DNA of 64,000 nt from Cryobacterium cryoconiti (GTDB lineage Bacteria; Actinomycetota; Actinomycetes; Actinomycetales; Microbacteriaceae), in assembly GCF_004403065.1 (NCBI RefSeq), contig NZ_SOHA01000044.1, forward strand, positions 1 to 64,000. Direction: 5' to 3'. Position 1 is the stretch's first letter, and the number at the start of each line of letters is the position of its first letter. Under the pieces are notes generated by a model that saw only the letters and a program-made list of their open reading frames with translations, had not been told where the DNA came from and ran no database searches. The translations under genes were made by a program, and so were the position numbers. Shown here one piece after another: positions 26,974 to 34,410 of this stretch.

Positions 26974-28155
26974 ATGAAGTTCGTTCTGGCCCCTGACTCG
27001 TTCAAGGAGTCCATGTCGGCCGCCGAGGCCGCCGCGGCCCTGGAGCGCGGCATCCGTGCCGTGTTCCCGACCGCCGAGTGCGTGCGGGTGCCGATGGCCG
27101 ACGGCGGCGAGGGCACCGTGGAGGCGCTCGTCACCGCGAGCGGCGGCGAGATCGTGGAGGTCGAGGTGCAGGATGCCCTCGGTCGCCCGGTGCGGGCGGC
27201 CTACGGCTACGTGGCCGACGATCGACTGGCGATCATCGAGATCGCGGCGGCGGCCGGAATTCACCTGGTCGCGGCGGCGGAGCGTGACGTGCGCACCGCG
27301 AGCACATTCGGTGTGGGGGAGCTCATCACCGACGCGCTCGACCGCGGCGCGATCCGGTTCGTGGTCGGCCTGGGCGGATCGGTGACCAATGACGGGGGCG
27401 CCGGCATGCTGCACGCCCTCGGTGCGCGGCTGCTCGATGCGGACGGTCGCGACCTGGCCGGCGGCGGCGCCGCGCTCGCCGGGTTGAGGACGATCGACCT
27501 CGAAGGATTCGACCCCCGGGCCCGGTCCGCAGCGTACGAGATTGCGAGCGACGTCTCCAACCCGCTGCTCGGCCCCGATGGCGCCAGCGCCATCTTCGGT
27601 CCGCAGAAAGGCGCCGATCCGCAGGCCGTGCGGGACCTCGAGGCGGCCCTCACGGTCTACGCTGATGTGCTCGCCGTGGACTCCGGGCGTTCCGTGGCGG
27701 AGATGCCCGGCGCCGGTGCGGCCGGCGGGCTCGGCGCGGCATTCCTCGCCTGCTTCGACTCCCGCATGCGCCGCGGCGTGGAGGTGGTGATGGAGGCGGC
27801 CCTCCTCGAGCAACGCCTGAGCGGGGCCGACTTCGTCTTCACCGGCGAGGGCAGCATCGACGGGCAGACCCTGCACGGCAAGACCCCGCTCGGGGTGGCC
27901 GAGGCTGCCGCGCGCCACGGCGTGCCCGTGATCGCGTTCGCGGGCCGGGTCGGACCGGGGGCCGACGTGCTCTACGACCAGGGCTTCACCGCGCTGGTTC
28001 CGATCCTCCAGGAGGTCAGCGACCTGCCGCGGGCGCTGACGGATGGCCCGGCGAACCTCGAGCGGGCCGCCGCGACGGTGTGCCGCCTCCTCGCCCTCGG
28101 ACGGTCGGCCGGGACGCCGCACGGGGCTCAGGCAGGCTGGGCGACGGGCGCCTGA
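26974..28155 (+). CDS. Glycerate kinase
   Basis: A 393-residue glycerate kinase of the GlxK/GarK family, which phosphorylates D-glycerate to 2- or 3-phosphoglycerate and feeds glyoxylate and serine breakdown into glycolysis. The N-terminus MKFVLAPDSFKESMSA, the MADGGEGTVEALV motif, GLGGSVTNDGGAGM and FTGEGSIDGQTLHGKTPLGVA are all family marks. Length is slightly above average (about 380), with the extra residues in a short Ala/Gly tail. GGGAGGATC precedes the ATG at 26974. Its convergent neighbour is a phosphoglycerate mutase-like gene, consistent with handling of phosphoglycerates. Confidence 0.94.
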   Translation: MKFVLAPDSFKESMSAAEAAAALERGIRAVFPTAECVRVPMADGGEGTVEALVTASGGEIVEVEVQDALGRPVRAAYGYVADDRLAIIEIAAAAGIHLVAAAERDVRTASTFGVGELITDALDRGAIRFVVGLGGSVTNDGGAGMLHALGARLLDADGRDLAGGGAALAGLRTIDLEGFDPRARSAAYEIASDVSNPLLGPDGASAIFGPQKGADPQAVRDLEAALTVYADVLAVDSGRSVAEMPGAGAAGGLGAAFLACFDSRMRRGVEVVMEAALLEQRLSGADFVFTGEGSIDGQTLHGKTPLGVAEAAARHGVPVIAFAGRVGPGADVLYDQGFTALVPILQEVSDLPRALTDGPANLERAAATVCRLLALGRSAGTPHGAQAGWATGA

Positions 28156-28176
28156 GCCCGCGGTGCGCAGAGCGAG

Positions 28177-28974
28177 CTAGGTTCCGCCCTCGTTCGCGAG
28201 GGTGATGGCGGCAGCCAGCGCCGCGACGGAGTCGAGGTAACGGCCGCCGGGCGTGGTGGGATGCCCCTGGGAATCGAAACGGTAGACCAGCGGCTGCCCG
28301 GTGGGCAGGTTCAGGTCACGGATCTGCGTATCGGAAAGATCGTCGAGCACCGCGCACAGGGCACGCAGGGAGTTGCCGTGCGCGATCACGAGAACGGTCC
28401 GGCCGCGGGCGAGAAGCGGGTCGACGCGCTCGGTGAGGAAGGCATCCACTCGACGGATGACGTCGCTGAGCGCCTCGGTTCGGGTCAGCGCGGCGGGCGG
28501 CAGGGCGCGGAACAGGGCGGTGGCGGCGAATTCGTCGAAGAGCCGGTCGCCCATCGCGGGTGGGGCCTCGGCGACTGAGCGGCGCCAGGGCACGAATTGC
28601 GCTTCGCCGAACTCGGCGCGCACATCGTCTTTGGACCGGCCGGTGAGCGCGCCGTAGTTGCGTTCGTTGAGGCGCCAATCCGCCTCCAGAGCCGCGAGCG
28701 GGCGGGCCAGGCCGGCGGCGACGATGGCGGCGGTCTGGCGCGCACGCGTCAGCGTTGAGGTGAAGAGGATGACCGGGGCTGCGGGAGGAGGCAGAAGGGT
28801 GTCGACCTGCGGCACGTCGAGGGGTAGCGCCGCGTTCAGAAGGGCGGTGGCCGCGTGGGCCTCGCGGGTTCCCTGCTCTGACAACGGCGCATCCAGCACG
28901 CCCGTGAACAGGCCGGCGGCGTTCGCGGTGCTCTCGCCGTGCCGCAGCACGATCAACACTCCCGCTTTGCGCAC
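28177..28974 (-). CDS. 2,3-bisphosphoglycerate-dependent phosphoglycerate mutase
   Basis: A 265-residue member of the cofactor-dependent phosphoglycerate mutase family, which interconverts 3- and 2-phosphoglycerate. RHGES at 11-15 carries the phosphorylated histidine, LNERNYGALTG the characteristic glutamate, and VIAHGNSLRALC the second catalytic histidine. The spacing matches GpmA. An insertion rich in proline (VDTLLPPPAAPVILFTS) replaces the usual short loop, so a paralogue with altered specificity is possible. The start is a GTG at 28974, preceded weakly by CAGGG. It converges on the glycerate kinase gene with only 21 bases between stops. Confidence 0.87.
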   Translation of the reverse strand: MRKAGVLIVLRHGESTANAAGLFTGVLDAPLSEQGTREAHAATALLNAALPLDVPQVDTLLPPPAAPVILFTSTLTRARQTAAIVAAGLARPLAALEADWRLNERNYGALTGRSKDDVRAEFGEAQFVPWRRSVAEAPPAMGDRLFDEFAATALFRALPPAALTRTEALSDVIRRVDAFLTERVDPLLARGRTVLVIAHGNSLRALCAVLDDLSDTQIRDLNLPTGQPLVYRFDSQGHPTTPGGRYLDSVAALAAAITLANEGGT

Positions 28975-29091
28975 GGTTACCAGCCCTGTTCAATCTCATT
29001 GGCCTGGCAGCGGATGTCGCAGCCCAAGGCGTCGCGGACGTCTTCCGCCGCATTTTTCAGGCTACAGCCCCCGCCGCTCCCGCCACCCGGC

Positions 29092-29152
29092 CGCGAGAGC
29101 GCACAATGTGCCCCTTCAGCGGCGCAATGGGGGCAGATTGTGCGCTCTCGCG
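29092..29152. repeat. Palindromic repeat family B, copy 2
   Basis: CGCGAGAGCGCACAAT (29092-29107) and its exact complement (29137-29152) enclose a loop that itself contains pairing GCCCC and GGGGC segments. The outer 12 bases match copy 1 at 14905. It lies 37 bases after the stop of the minus-strand gene at 29190 and probably ends its transcript. Confidence 0.8.
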
Positions 29153-29189
29153 AGAGGGGAACGGTGCGGTCTCGCGGGGGTCGAGGGGC

Positions 29190-29792
29190 TTAGAAGCCGA
29201 AGTCGCCGCCGAAGTCTCCGCCTCCGTCGAAGTCCCCTCCGCCCGAGTCGCCGCCGGAACCCGCGTCGCCGCTGGAGTCACCGGAACCCGAATCGCCGGA
29301 TCCGGCGTCGCCGGAGGCATCCGTCGCTCCGGAATCCATCGGAAGGAAGGCACTCATCAGAGTCGACGCGATCACGTAGCCGGCAACGGTGCCGAGCAGG
29401 GAACTGCCGACCATGCTGCCGAAGCTCGGCCCGCCCTGACCTTGCCCGCCCTGGCCCTGATTGCCGAAGGCGCGGGTGAGGGTGCCGGGTTGGCGCAGCT
29501 CTGCCCGGGTGGCGGCCTGGGCCAGAGTCGCCGGTTCTGCGTTCGCGGGGCGCTCGCTTGCCTCGGTGTTCTCGCTCAGTTGGCGGAACAGCAGGTCGCG
29601 CTGTTCATCGGTGAGTTTGCTGAAGGCCTCCGCGTGAACCTGCTCGATCGTCTCGGGCGGTGCCGTGCGCAGCAGGTATTGGTAGCGTTCGACGGCGATC
29701 TCGTCGTCGGTGCGCTGAGGCGCCGTGGCGCGGCCCTGCTGCTGCGGCTGCTGCCGGGGCTCGGTGCCGAAGAGGCGGTCGAAGAATCCCAT
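29190..29792 (-). CDS. Hypothetical protein with Gly/Asp/Ser-rich tail
   Basis: A 200-residue protein I cannot assign. The N-terminus MGFFDRLFGTEPRQQPQQQ looks like an amphipathic membrane-contacting helix. A helical part (about 25-85) contains VERYQYLLRTAPPETIEQVHAEAFSKLTDEQRDLLFRQL. A Gly-rich loop then leads to one hydrophobic segment (about 122-150). The last 50 residues are almost only G, D and S with scattered F, ending GGDFGF, an acidic repeat that might bind cations. Similar actinobacterial proteins are sometimes labelled cation-transporting ATPase, which the sequence does not support, since no P-loop or P-type motif exists. The ATG at 29792 has AAGGAG in front; the longer open frame to 29945 is not needed. 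Confidence 0.75.
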   Translation of the reverse strand: MGFFDRLFGTEPRQQPQQQGRATAPQRTDDEIAVERYQYLLRTAPPETIEQVHAEAFSKLTDEQRDLLFRQLSENTEASERPANAEPATLAQAATRAELRQPGTLTRAFGNQGQGGQGQGGPSFGSMVGSSLLGTVAGYVIASTLMSAFLPMDSGATDASGDAGSGDSGSGDSSGDAGSGGDSGGGDFDGGGDFGGDFGF

Positions 29793-30023
29793 GGTGTGCT
29801 CCTTGGCTCGGGGGTCTGGGGCGTTGTCCTCTACGATTCCACCCGTCGCTGGGTAGGCGCTGGAACCGCGGCACGGGTCGTGACGGGTCGGGCCTGGCAG
29901 CACCTGCGGTGACCGGGCGACGACCCCGGTGCGCTCGGAGCGCACGATGACTTCGACGTGTCAGCCCGGATGCGGGGTGTTCAATGTGCACCACTCGGCT
30001 CATCTTCTTGGGATGATGGGCCC

Positions 30024-30860
30024 ATGACTCGAACCGTTTCCGGAGCCCTTGTGCTGATCACCGGTGCCGCCAGCGGCATGGGCCGCCTCTACGCTGAGCG
30101 GGCCGTGGCCGAGGGGGCGAAGGCCGTGATCCTCTGGGATCGTGACGCCGGGGCTCTTACTCGTGTTGCCGGCATCCTCGGTGATCGCGCGGGCGAGGGA
30201 ACGATCGTGGCGCCGTACGTCGTGGACATCGCCGACCTCGGTGCGATCGCCCAGACCGCGCAGCGGGTGCGCACCGAGGTCGGTGATCCGGACATCGTGA
30301 TCAACAACGCCGGCATCGTGCGCGGCGCCTTTTTCTGGGAGCACGACAACGGCGCCGACACCCGGCCGACCATGCAGATCAACGCGCTCGCACCGATGTA
30401 CATCACGCGTGAGTTCCTGCCGGCGATGATGGCGAATCAAGGTCGTGCGGCGCGCATCGTGAACATCGCGTCGGCGGCCGGGATGCTTTCGAACCCGCGG
30501 ATGAGCGTCTATGCCGCATCCAAGGCTGCTCTGATCGGCTGGAGCGACTCTCTGCGTCTGGAGCTGCTTCAGCAGCGCTACGGGCATGTGAAGGTCACGA
30601 CCGTGAGCCCCAGCTACATCTCGACGGGAATGTTCGAGGGTGCTCGCGGACCGCTTCTGACGCCGGTGATGACGCCGGAGTACGTGGTCGATCGGGTCTG
30701 GAAGGCGATGCTCGCCGGAGCGCCCATGCTCACCATGCCGTGGACGGTCCAGCTCTCGAAGGTGGCCCGCGGGTTGCTGCCCCTGCCCCTGTGGGACGTC
30801 GTCGCCGGTCGCATCTTCGGTGTCTACGGCTCCATGGACAAGTTCACCGGCCGCTCTTGA
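30024..30860 (+). CDS. SDR family NAD(P)-dependent oxidoreductase
   Basis: A 278-residue short-chain dehydrogenase. The cofactor motif is LITGAASGMGRLYA (about residues 11-24), NNAG lies near residue 93, IASAAGM contributes the serine, and YAASKAALIGW the Tyr-x3-Lys pair. The C-terminal part (VVDRVWKAMLAGAPMLTMPWTVQLSKVARGLLP) resembles the DHRS/short-chain 3-oxoacyl reductases of the inner membrane face, with a hydrophobic end. The substrate is unknown. The ATG at 30024 follows GATGAT plus six bases, possibly another leaderless start, although the box is weaker than the TAGGCT examples. The open frame upstream to 29958 is noise. Confidence 0.88.
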   Translation: MTRTVSGALVLITGAASGMGRLYAERAVAEGAKAVILWDRDAGALTRVAGILGDRAGEGTIVAPYVVDIADLGAIAQTAQRVRTEVGDPDIVINNAGIVRGAFFWEHDNGADTRPTMQINALAPMYITREFLPAMMANQGRAARIVNIASAAGMLSNPRMSVYAASKAALIGWSDSLRLELLQQRYGHVKVTTVSPSYISTGMFEGARGPLLTPVMTPEYVVDRVWKAMLAGAPMLTMPWTVQLSKVARGLLPLPLWDVVAGRIFGVYGSMDKFTGRS

Positions 30861-30920
30861 TCGTGCCTGCTGCGGACTGAGGGCGCGAGGACGGCAACGT
30901 CGCACAGACGTCAGTAGACG

Positions 30921-30944
30921 GCAGACCCAGGGAATCCGGTCTGC
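30921..30944. terminator. Hairpin between convergent SDR and HNH genes
   Basis: GCAGACC (30921-30927) and GGTCTGC (30938-30944) form a 7-bp stem with a 10-base loop in the 87-base gap between converging genes. It is short and without a T-run, so only a moderate terminator candidate. Confidence 0.45.
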
Positions 30945-30947
30945 GGA

Positions 30948-32381
30948 TCACAGGGTGGCCCTCTTGCTGGGCAATGCGATCAGCGTTTGTTCCGGGTCGA
31001 CGTCGACCGGTGGTCGTAGCCAGTAGTCGTTTCCGGTGCGGATGATCGTCCAGTGCTGGTTATGCAGCAGCAGGTGGTGCGGATGGCAGAGGAGTATTCC
31101 GTCGGCAAGGTCGGTGTACCCGTTGCCTTTCAACCATTCGTTGATGTGGTGCGCTTCGCTCCATGCCGGTGATCGGTCGCAGTCCACCCACCGGCAGCCA
31201 CCGTCCCGCACCCCCATCGCAGCGCGTTGTGCTTCGGTGAAGAGTCGTTCGTCACGGCCGACGTTGATGATCTGGCCGGTGTCGTCGATTTGGATGCCGC
31301 GGGTTCCGGTGTCGCAGAGCAGCCGGTCGATGGTCTCCTGCGAGATCGGGACGGGGTTGCCCTCGATCTGACCATGGGCGGCGGCTTCGGCCGGCACCGG
31401 TCCATCCGTCTTGAGGGACTTCTCGGTGACGATGACCCGCACCGAGGGGCGGCGGCCGCCGAAGACCCGGCCCTGGTCGGCCTCACCGGCGATCTTCAGC
31501 AACTGCACCAGGGCGTCGGCGGCGATCTGCTCGGTGCTGCGGGGGTCGTCCTGCACACGTTTGGCCCAGGCGGCCTTCTCCTTGTCGACGAAGCGCACCC
31601 CGCCACGGCGGGGGCTGGTCACGGAGTCGAAAGTCGAGAGCACGAACTCGCCGTCTTCCGGAGCGAAGAGGCCGTGCAGGCGCACCTTGCCGTTTCCCAG
31701 CCGGTAGACCCGCAGGAACCGATCGTCGTGGGCCTGCTTCTCCCGGGCGGCAATACCCGCCTCGTCGAGCTGGTCGCGCAAACGCCGTGCGAGTTTGAAA
31801 ACCTGGTCGACATTCAGTGACGCGGCCTCGACGAGGAGGGATTCGAGGGCGGTGCCGAGCCTCTCGGCGGTGACCGCCGCGTCGAGCTGGCCCAAACCCG
31901 CGCGGATCGACTCGGCCGCATCGACCGAGAGAGTGCCGGCGGTGACCGCCCGTGCTATCGGCGCCTGCCACGGCACCTTCGCCACGAAAGCGGCGACGAG
32001 ACCGGGATCGCCGTCGGGTGCGTCCACGGCAGCCTCGACCAGTTTCTCCGCCGCCTCGGCATCGGCCATCATCGTGCCGACCGCAACGAGCTTGAACGCA
32101 TCGTTCTTGGTCGAGCCGGTCACCGTCTGGATCAGCGCCTCGGGCGAGAGGAAGCCCTGCTGCGCGGCCAGTCCCGAGTGCCCGAGCTCGGGCCGAGAGC
32201 GATGGGCGATGGTTGCCGCCATCCACGCCGACCGGGTGTCGAGGAGCCGCCGGGCGGCTGCGATCTGCCTCTGCCCGGCCAGCACCTCGGCGTCGGGAAG
32301 AGCCTCGTAGTCGGCGCAGGAGGAGCCCAGACGGGCGACGGCATCCGTTGCCGTTCTGAGGTCGTCTGCGGTGGTGGTCAT
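30948..32381 (-). CDS. DUF222 and HNH endonuclease domain protein (13E12 type)
   Basis: A 477-residue protein with an N-terminal DUF222 helical region (about 20-340) and a C-terminal HNH nuclease domain. The HNH part shows CRWVDCDRSPAWSEAHHINEW, then GILLCHPHHLLLHNQHW, with zinc cysteines and the catalytic AHH pair intact. Proteins of this type are abundant, often multicopy, in actinobacteria (REP13E12 of mycobacteria) and are thought to be mobile or selfish nucleases; their substrate is not known. The frame is complete with no disruption. It starts at 32381, about 100 bases from the largest repeat array, which lies on its 5' side. Whether that placement has meaning is an open question. Confidence 0.9.
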   Translation of the reverse strand: MTTTADDLRTATDAVARLGSSCADYEALPDAEVLAGQRQIAAARRLLDTRSAWMAATIAHRSRPELGHSGLAAQQGFLSPEALIQTVTGSTKNDAFKLVAVGTMMADAEAAEKLVEAAVDAPDGDPGLVAAFVAKVPWQAPIARAVTAGTLSVDAAESIRAGLGQLDAAVTAERLGTALESLLVEAASLNVDQVFKLARRLRDQLDEAGIAAREKQAHDDRFLRVYRLGNGKVRLHGLFAPEDGEFVLSTFDSVTSPRRGGVRFVDKEKAAWAKRVQDDPRSTEQIAADALVQLLKIAGEADQGRVFGGRRPSVRVIVTEKSLKTDGPVPAEAAAHGQIEGNPVPISQETIDRLLCDTGTRGIQIDDTGQIINVGRDERLFTEAQRAAMGVRDGGCRWVDCDRSPAWSEAHHINEWLKGNGYTDLADGILLCHPHHLLLHNQHWTIIRTGNDYWLRPPVDVDPEQTLIALPSKRATL

Positions 32382-32483
32382 GCGTCGAGAATAGCAGAGT
32401 TAGTAGGTGTAGTCGAGAGTTTGTCGTGTATTTAGAGACAGATACTCGAAGTCGTGTTCTAAGCGGTTACGGGTTGTCTTGCC

Positions 32484-32705
32484 GGGTCTCGACAGGCTCG
32501 ACCACCGGGGTCTCGACGGGGTCGGCTTGCCGGGTCTCGACAGGCTCGACCACCGGGGTCGCGACGGGGTCGGCTCGCCGGGTCTCGACAGGCTCGACCA
32601 CCGGGGTCTCGACAGGCTCGGCCACCGGGGTCTCGACAGGCTCGGCCACCGGGGTCTCGACGGGGTCGGCTTGCCGGGTCTCGACAGGCTCGACCACCGG
32701 GAGCG
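32484..32705. repeat. GGTCTCGACAGGCTCGACC repeat array 4, nine units
   Basis: About nine units of 23-25 bases stand in direct order. Three types can be told apart after the shared GGGTCTCGAC: type A continues AGGCTCGACCACC, type B GGGGTCGGCTTGCC, type C AGGCTCGGCCACC. The order is A-B-A-B'-A-C-C-B-A. The array lies in the 404-base gap 32382-32785, between the HNH gene and the MORN/YwqK gene; the first 100 bases of that gap are AT-richer and hold no gene, and the last 80 contain nothing recognisable. Confidence 0.85.
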
Positions 32706-32785
32706 CCCGGGTGGCCGCAGCGCCGACTCGCGGCGCTGGTTAGAGCGTGCGCCTGCTTCGACACGGTGCGCCGCGAGGAGAGAGG

Positions 32786-33136
32786 CTAGCGGAATGTCTG
32801 GGACTTTCGGAGGGAGCCGTCGGAATTGTAGAAGGTCCAGTCGCCGGTGCGCTTGCCGGCTCGCCAGGCTCCCGTGTCCATAAGGGTCCCGTTCTCGTGC
32901 CAGCGTTGCCAGGGGCCGTCCTGCTTGCCCTCGACGAAGTCGCCTTTCTGGAGGAGTTCGCCGTTCTCACGCCACCACGTCCAGCGGCCGTCGAACTCCC
33001 CGTGCACGAAGGCGCCCTCGGCCTTGAGCTGGCCGTTGCGGTACCAATTGCGCCACGGTCCGTGCTTCTTGCCGGCGACGACGGGTCCCTCACCCATGAG
33101 CGTTCCGTCTTGATAGGTGTCCCGCTGAATCTTCAT
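32786..33136 (-). CDS. MORN-repeat protein (YwqK-like)
   Basis: A 116-residue protein built of about five MORN-like repeats with the pattern G-x-W-x-x-W-x-x-N-G-x-L-x-x-x-G-x-F; examples are HGPWRNWYRNGQLKAEGAF, DGRWTWWRENGELLQKGDF and DGPWQRWHENGTLMDTGAW. This is the layout of the YwqK family, sometimes called the antitoxin part of a toxin-antitoxin pair. No toxin-like gene is next to it, so that label should not be taken as function. No signal peptide. GGGAGG stands seven bases before the ATG at 33136. It is divergent from the ribose operon. Confidence 0.82.
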   Translation of the reverse strand: MKIQRDTYQDGTLMGEGPVVAGKKHGPWRNWYRNGQLKAEGAFVHGEFDGRWTWWRENGELLQKGDFVEGKQDGPWQRWHENGTLMDTGAWRAGKRTGDWTFYNSDGSLRKSQTFR

Positions 33137-33224
33137 GGTGGCCTCCCGCGCTGTACCGGCATGCTACTTCGTGTTTCGTCGCCCTGGGCCGTGATCCAAT
33201 CCGCACCACATTCGCGTGAACGCA

Positions 33225-33254
33225 TTGACAGCTGCAACAGGGTAGATCTAGGAT
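33225..33254 (+). promoter_or_regulatory. Sigma-70 promoter of the ribose operon
   Basis: TTGACA (33225-33230) and TAGGAT (33249-33254) are 18 bases apart, a near-consensus promoter. The rbsR operator begins at the last base of the -10 box, so repressor binding would block polymerase directly. The start codon of rbsR lies about 85 bases after the expected transcription start. Confidence 0.85.
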
Positions 33255-33281
33255 GGAATCGTTTCCATGGAAACGATTCCA
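33254..33281. promoter_or_regulatory. 28-bp palindromic operator for the LacI-type RbsR
   Basis: A perfect 28-bp palindrome is centred between 33267 and 33268; its half is TGGAATCGTTTCCA. The ATCGTTTCC/GGAAACGAT core is a typical LacI-family operator with the central paired step. Its place at the transcription start and directly ahead of a lacI-family gene argues for autoregulation of the whole rbs operon, relieved by ribose. Confidence 0.87.
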
Positions 33282-33344
33282 CGAAGACAGTGCAAGCGCA
33301 CACACGAGTACGACACGTACCCGTACGAACACGAAGAGGTGAGC

Positions 33345-34376
33345 ATGGTCGCCATCACGATCAAGGATGTCGCCGCCCTCGCCGGCGTCTCCGTGGCCAC
33401 CGCCTCCCGGGTGCTCTCCGGCAGCCCGGCCACCTCGCCCGAGGCTCGGGCCAACGTCGTCGCTGCGGCCGCCCAGCTCGACTACCGGCCCAACGCCCAG
33501 GCGCGGGCCCTGCGCAGCACGCACACCGAGTCCATCGGCCTGCTGGTATCGGATGTGCGCAACCCCTTCTTCGCCGACCTCGCCCACACGGTCGAACAGG
33601 CCGCCCTGGCTGCCGGCTACGTCACCCTGCTCGGCAACGCGAATGAGCGCAAGGAACAGCAGGACCGGTACCTCGACACCCTGATCTCCCGGCGGGTGGA
33701 CGGCATCGTCGTGTCACCACTCGGGGACGGCAGCGGCAGCATCCGTTCACTGATCCAGCGGAAGATCCCGACCGTCTTCGTGGACCGCACCGTGGACGGC
33801 GTCGACGTGCCGAGCGTGACCACCGACAGCGAGACCGGCATCCGTCAGGCCGTCGAACACCTCGCGGCCGCCGGGCACACCCGCATCGGCTACATCTCGG
33901 GCCCGCAGAGCATCTCGACCGGCCGGGACCGCTTCGCCGCCTTCACCCGCGCCGTGGCCGAGTTCGGCCTCAGTCAGGATCCCGAGCTCGTGTACTTCGG
34001 CGACTTCCAGGCCGCGAGCGGGTCGGCGGGCGTGCACGCGCTTCTCGAACTGCGCCAGCCGCCGACCGCGCTGCTCGCCGCCGACAGCCCGATGGCCGTG
34101 GGTGCGATCGCCATCCTGCACCGGCGCGGGCTGCGCATCGGCCGCGACGTGGCCCTGATCGCCTTCGACGATATCGAGTGGTTCGCGCTGCTCGACCCGG
34201 CGCTGAGCGTCATTTCGCACAGCGTCGAGGAGATGGGCCGCATCGCCGTGAAGATGCTGCTCGAGGTCATCGGCGGCGGCACGCCCGAGTCGGTGGTCCT
34301 GCCGAGCGAGCTGATCATCCGCGGGTCGTCCTCGGCGCCCGTCTCACCCACACCTCTCTCACCAGAATTCGTTTAA
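33345..34376 (+). CDS. rbsR: LacI-family ribose operon repressor
   Basis: A 343-residue LacI-family regulator. The N-terminal HTH is TIKDVAALAGVSVATASRVLSG (about residues 5-26), followed by the hinge and a periplasmic-binding-like effector domain from about residue 60 (SIGLLVSDVRNPFFADLAHTVEQAA). The first-listed open start at 33267 lies inside the operator, so I use the ATG at 33345, with GAGGTGAGC in front. It heads the ribose operon, and the operator at its promoter is of LacI type, which supports ribose or a related sugar as inducer. The C-terminal tail (SSSAPVSPTPLSPEFV) is unstructured. Naming rests on the operon content. Confidence 0.9.
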   Translation: MVAITIKDVAALAGVSVATASRVLSGSPATSPEARANVVAAAAQLDYRPNAQARALRSTHTESIGLLVSDVRNPFFADLAHTVEQAALAAGYVTLLGNANERKEQQDRYLDTLISRRVDGIVVSPLGDGSGSIRSLIQRKIPTVFVDRTVDGVDVPSVTTDSETGIRQAVEHLAAAGHTRIGYISGPQSISTGRDRFAAFTRAVAEFGLSQDPELVYFGDFQAASGSAGVHALLELRQPPTALLAADSPMAVGAIAILHRRGLRIGRDVALIAFDDIEWFALLDPALSVISHSVEEMGRIAVKMLLEVIGGGTPESVVLPSELIIRGSSSAPVSPTPLSPEFV

Positions 34377-34410
34377 CCCGCAGCCGGGCCGAGCCCGAGA
34401 AAGAACTGAC

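Noticed and set aside
32484-32705. Array 4 as a CRISPR array
   Set aside because: The units are 23-25 bases head to tail without unique spacers of constant length, and no cas gene is near.
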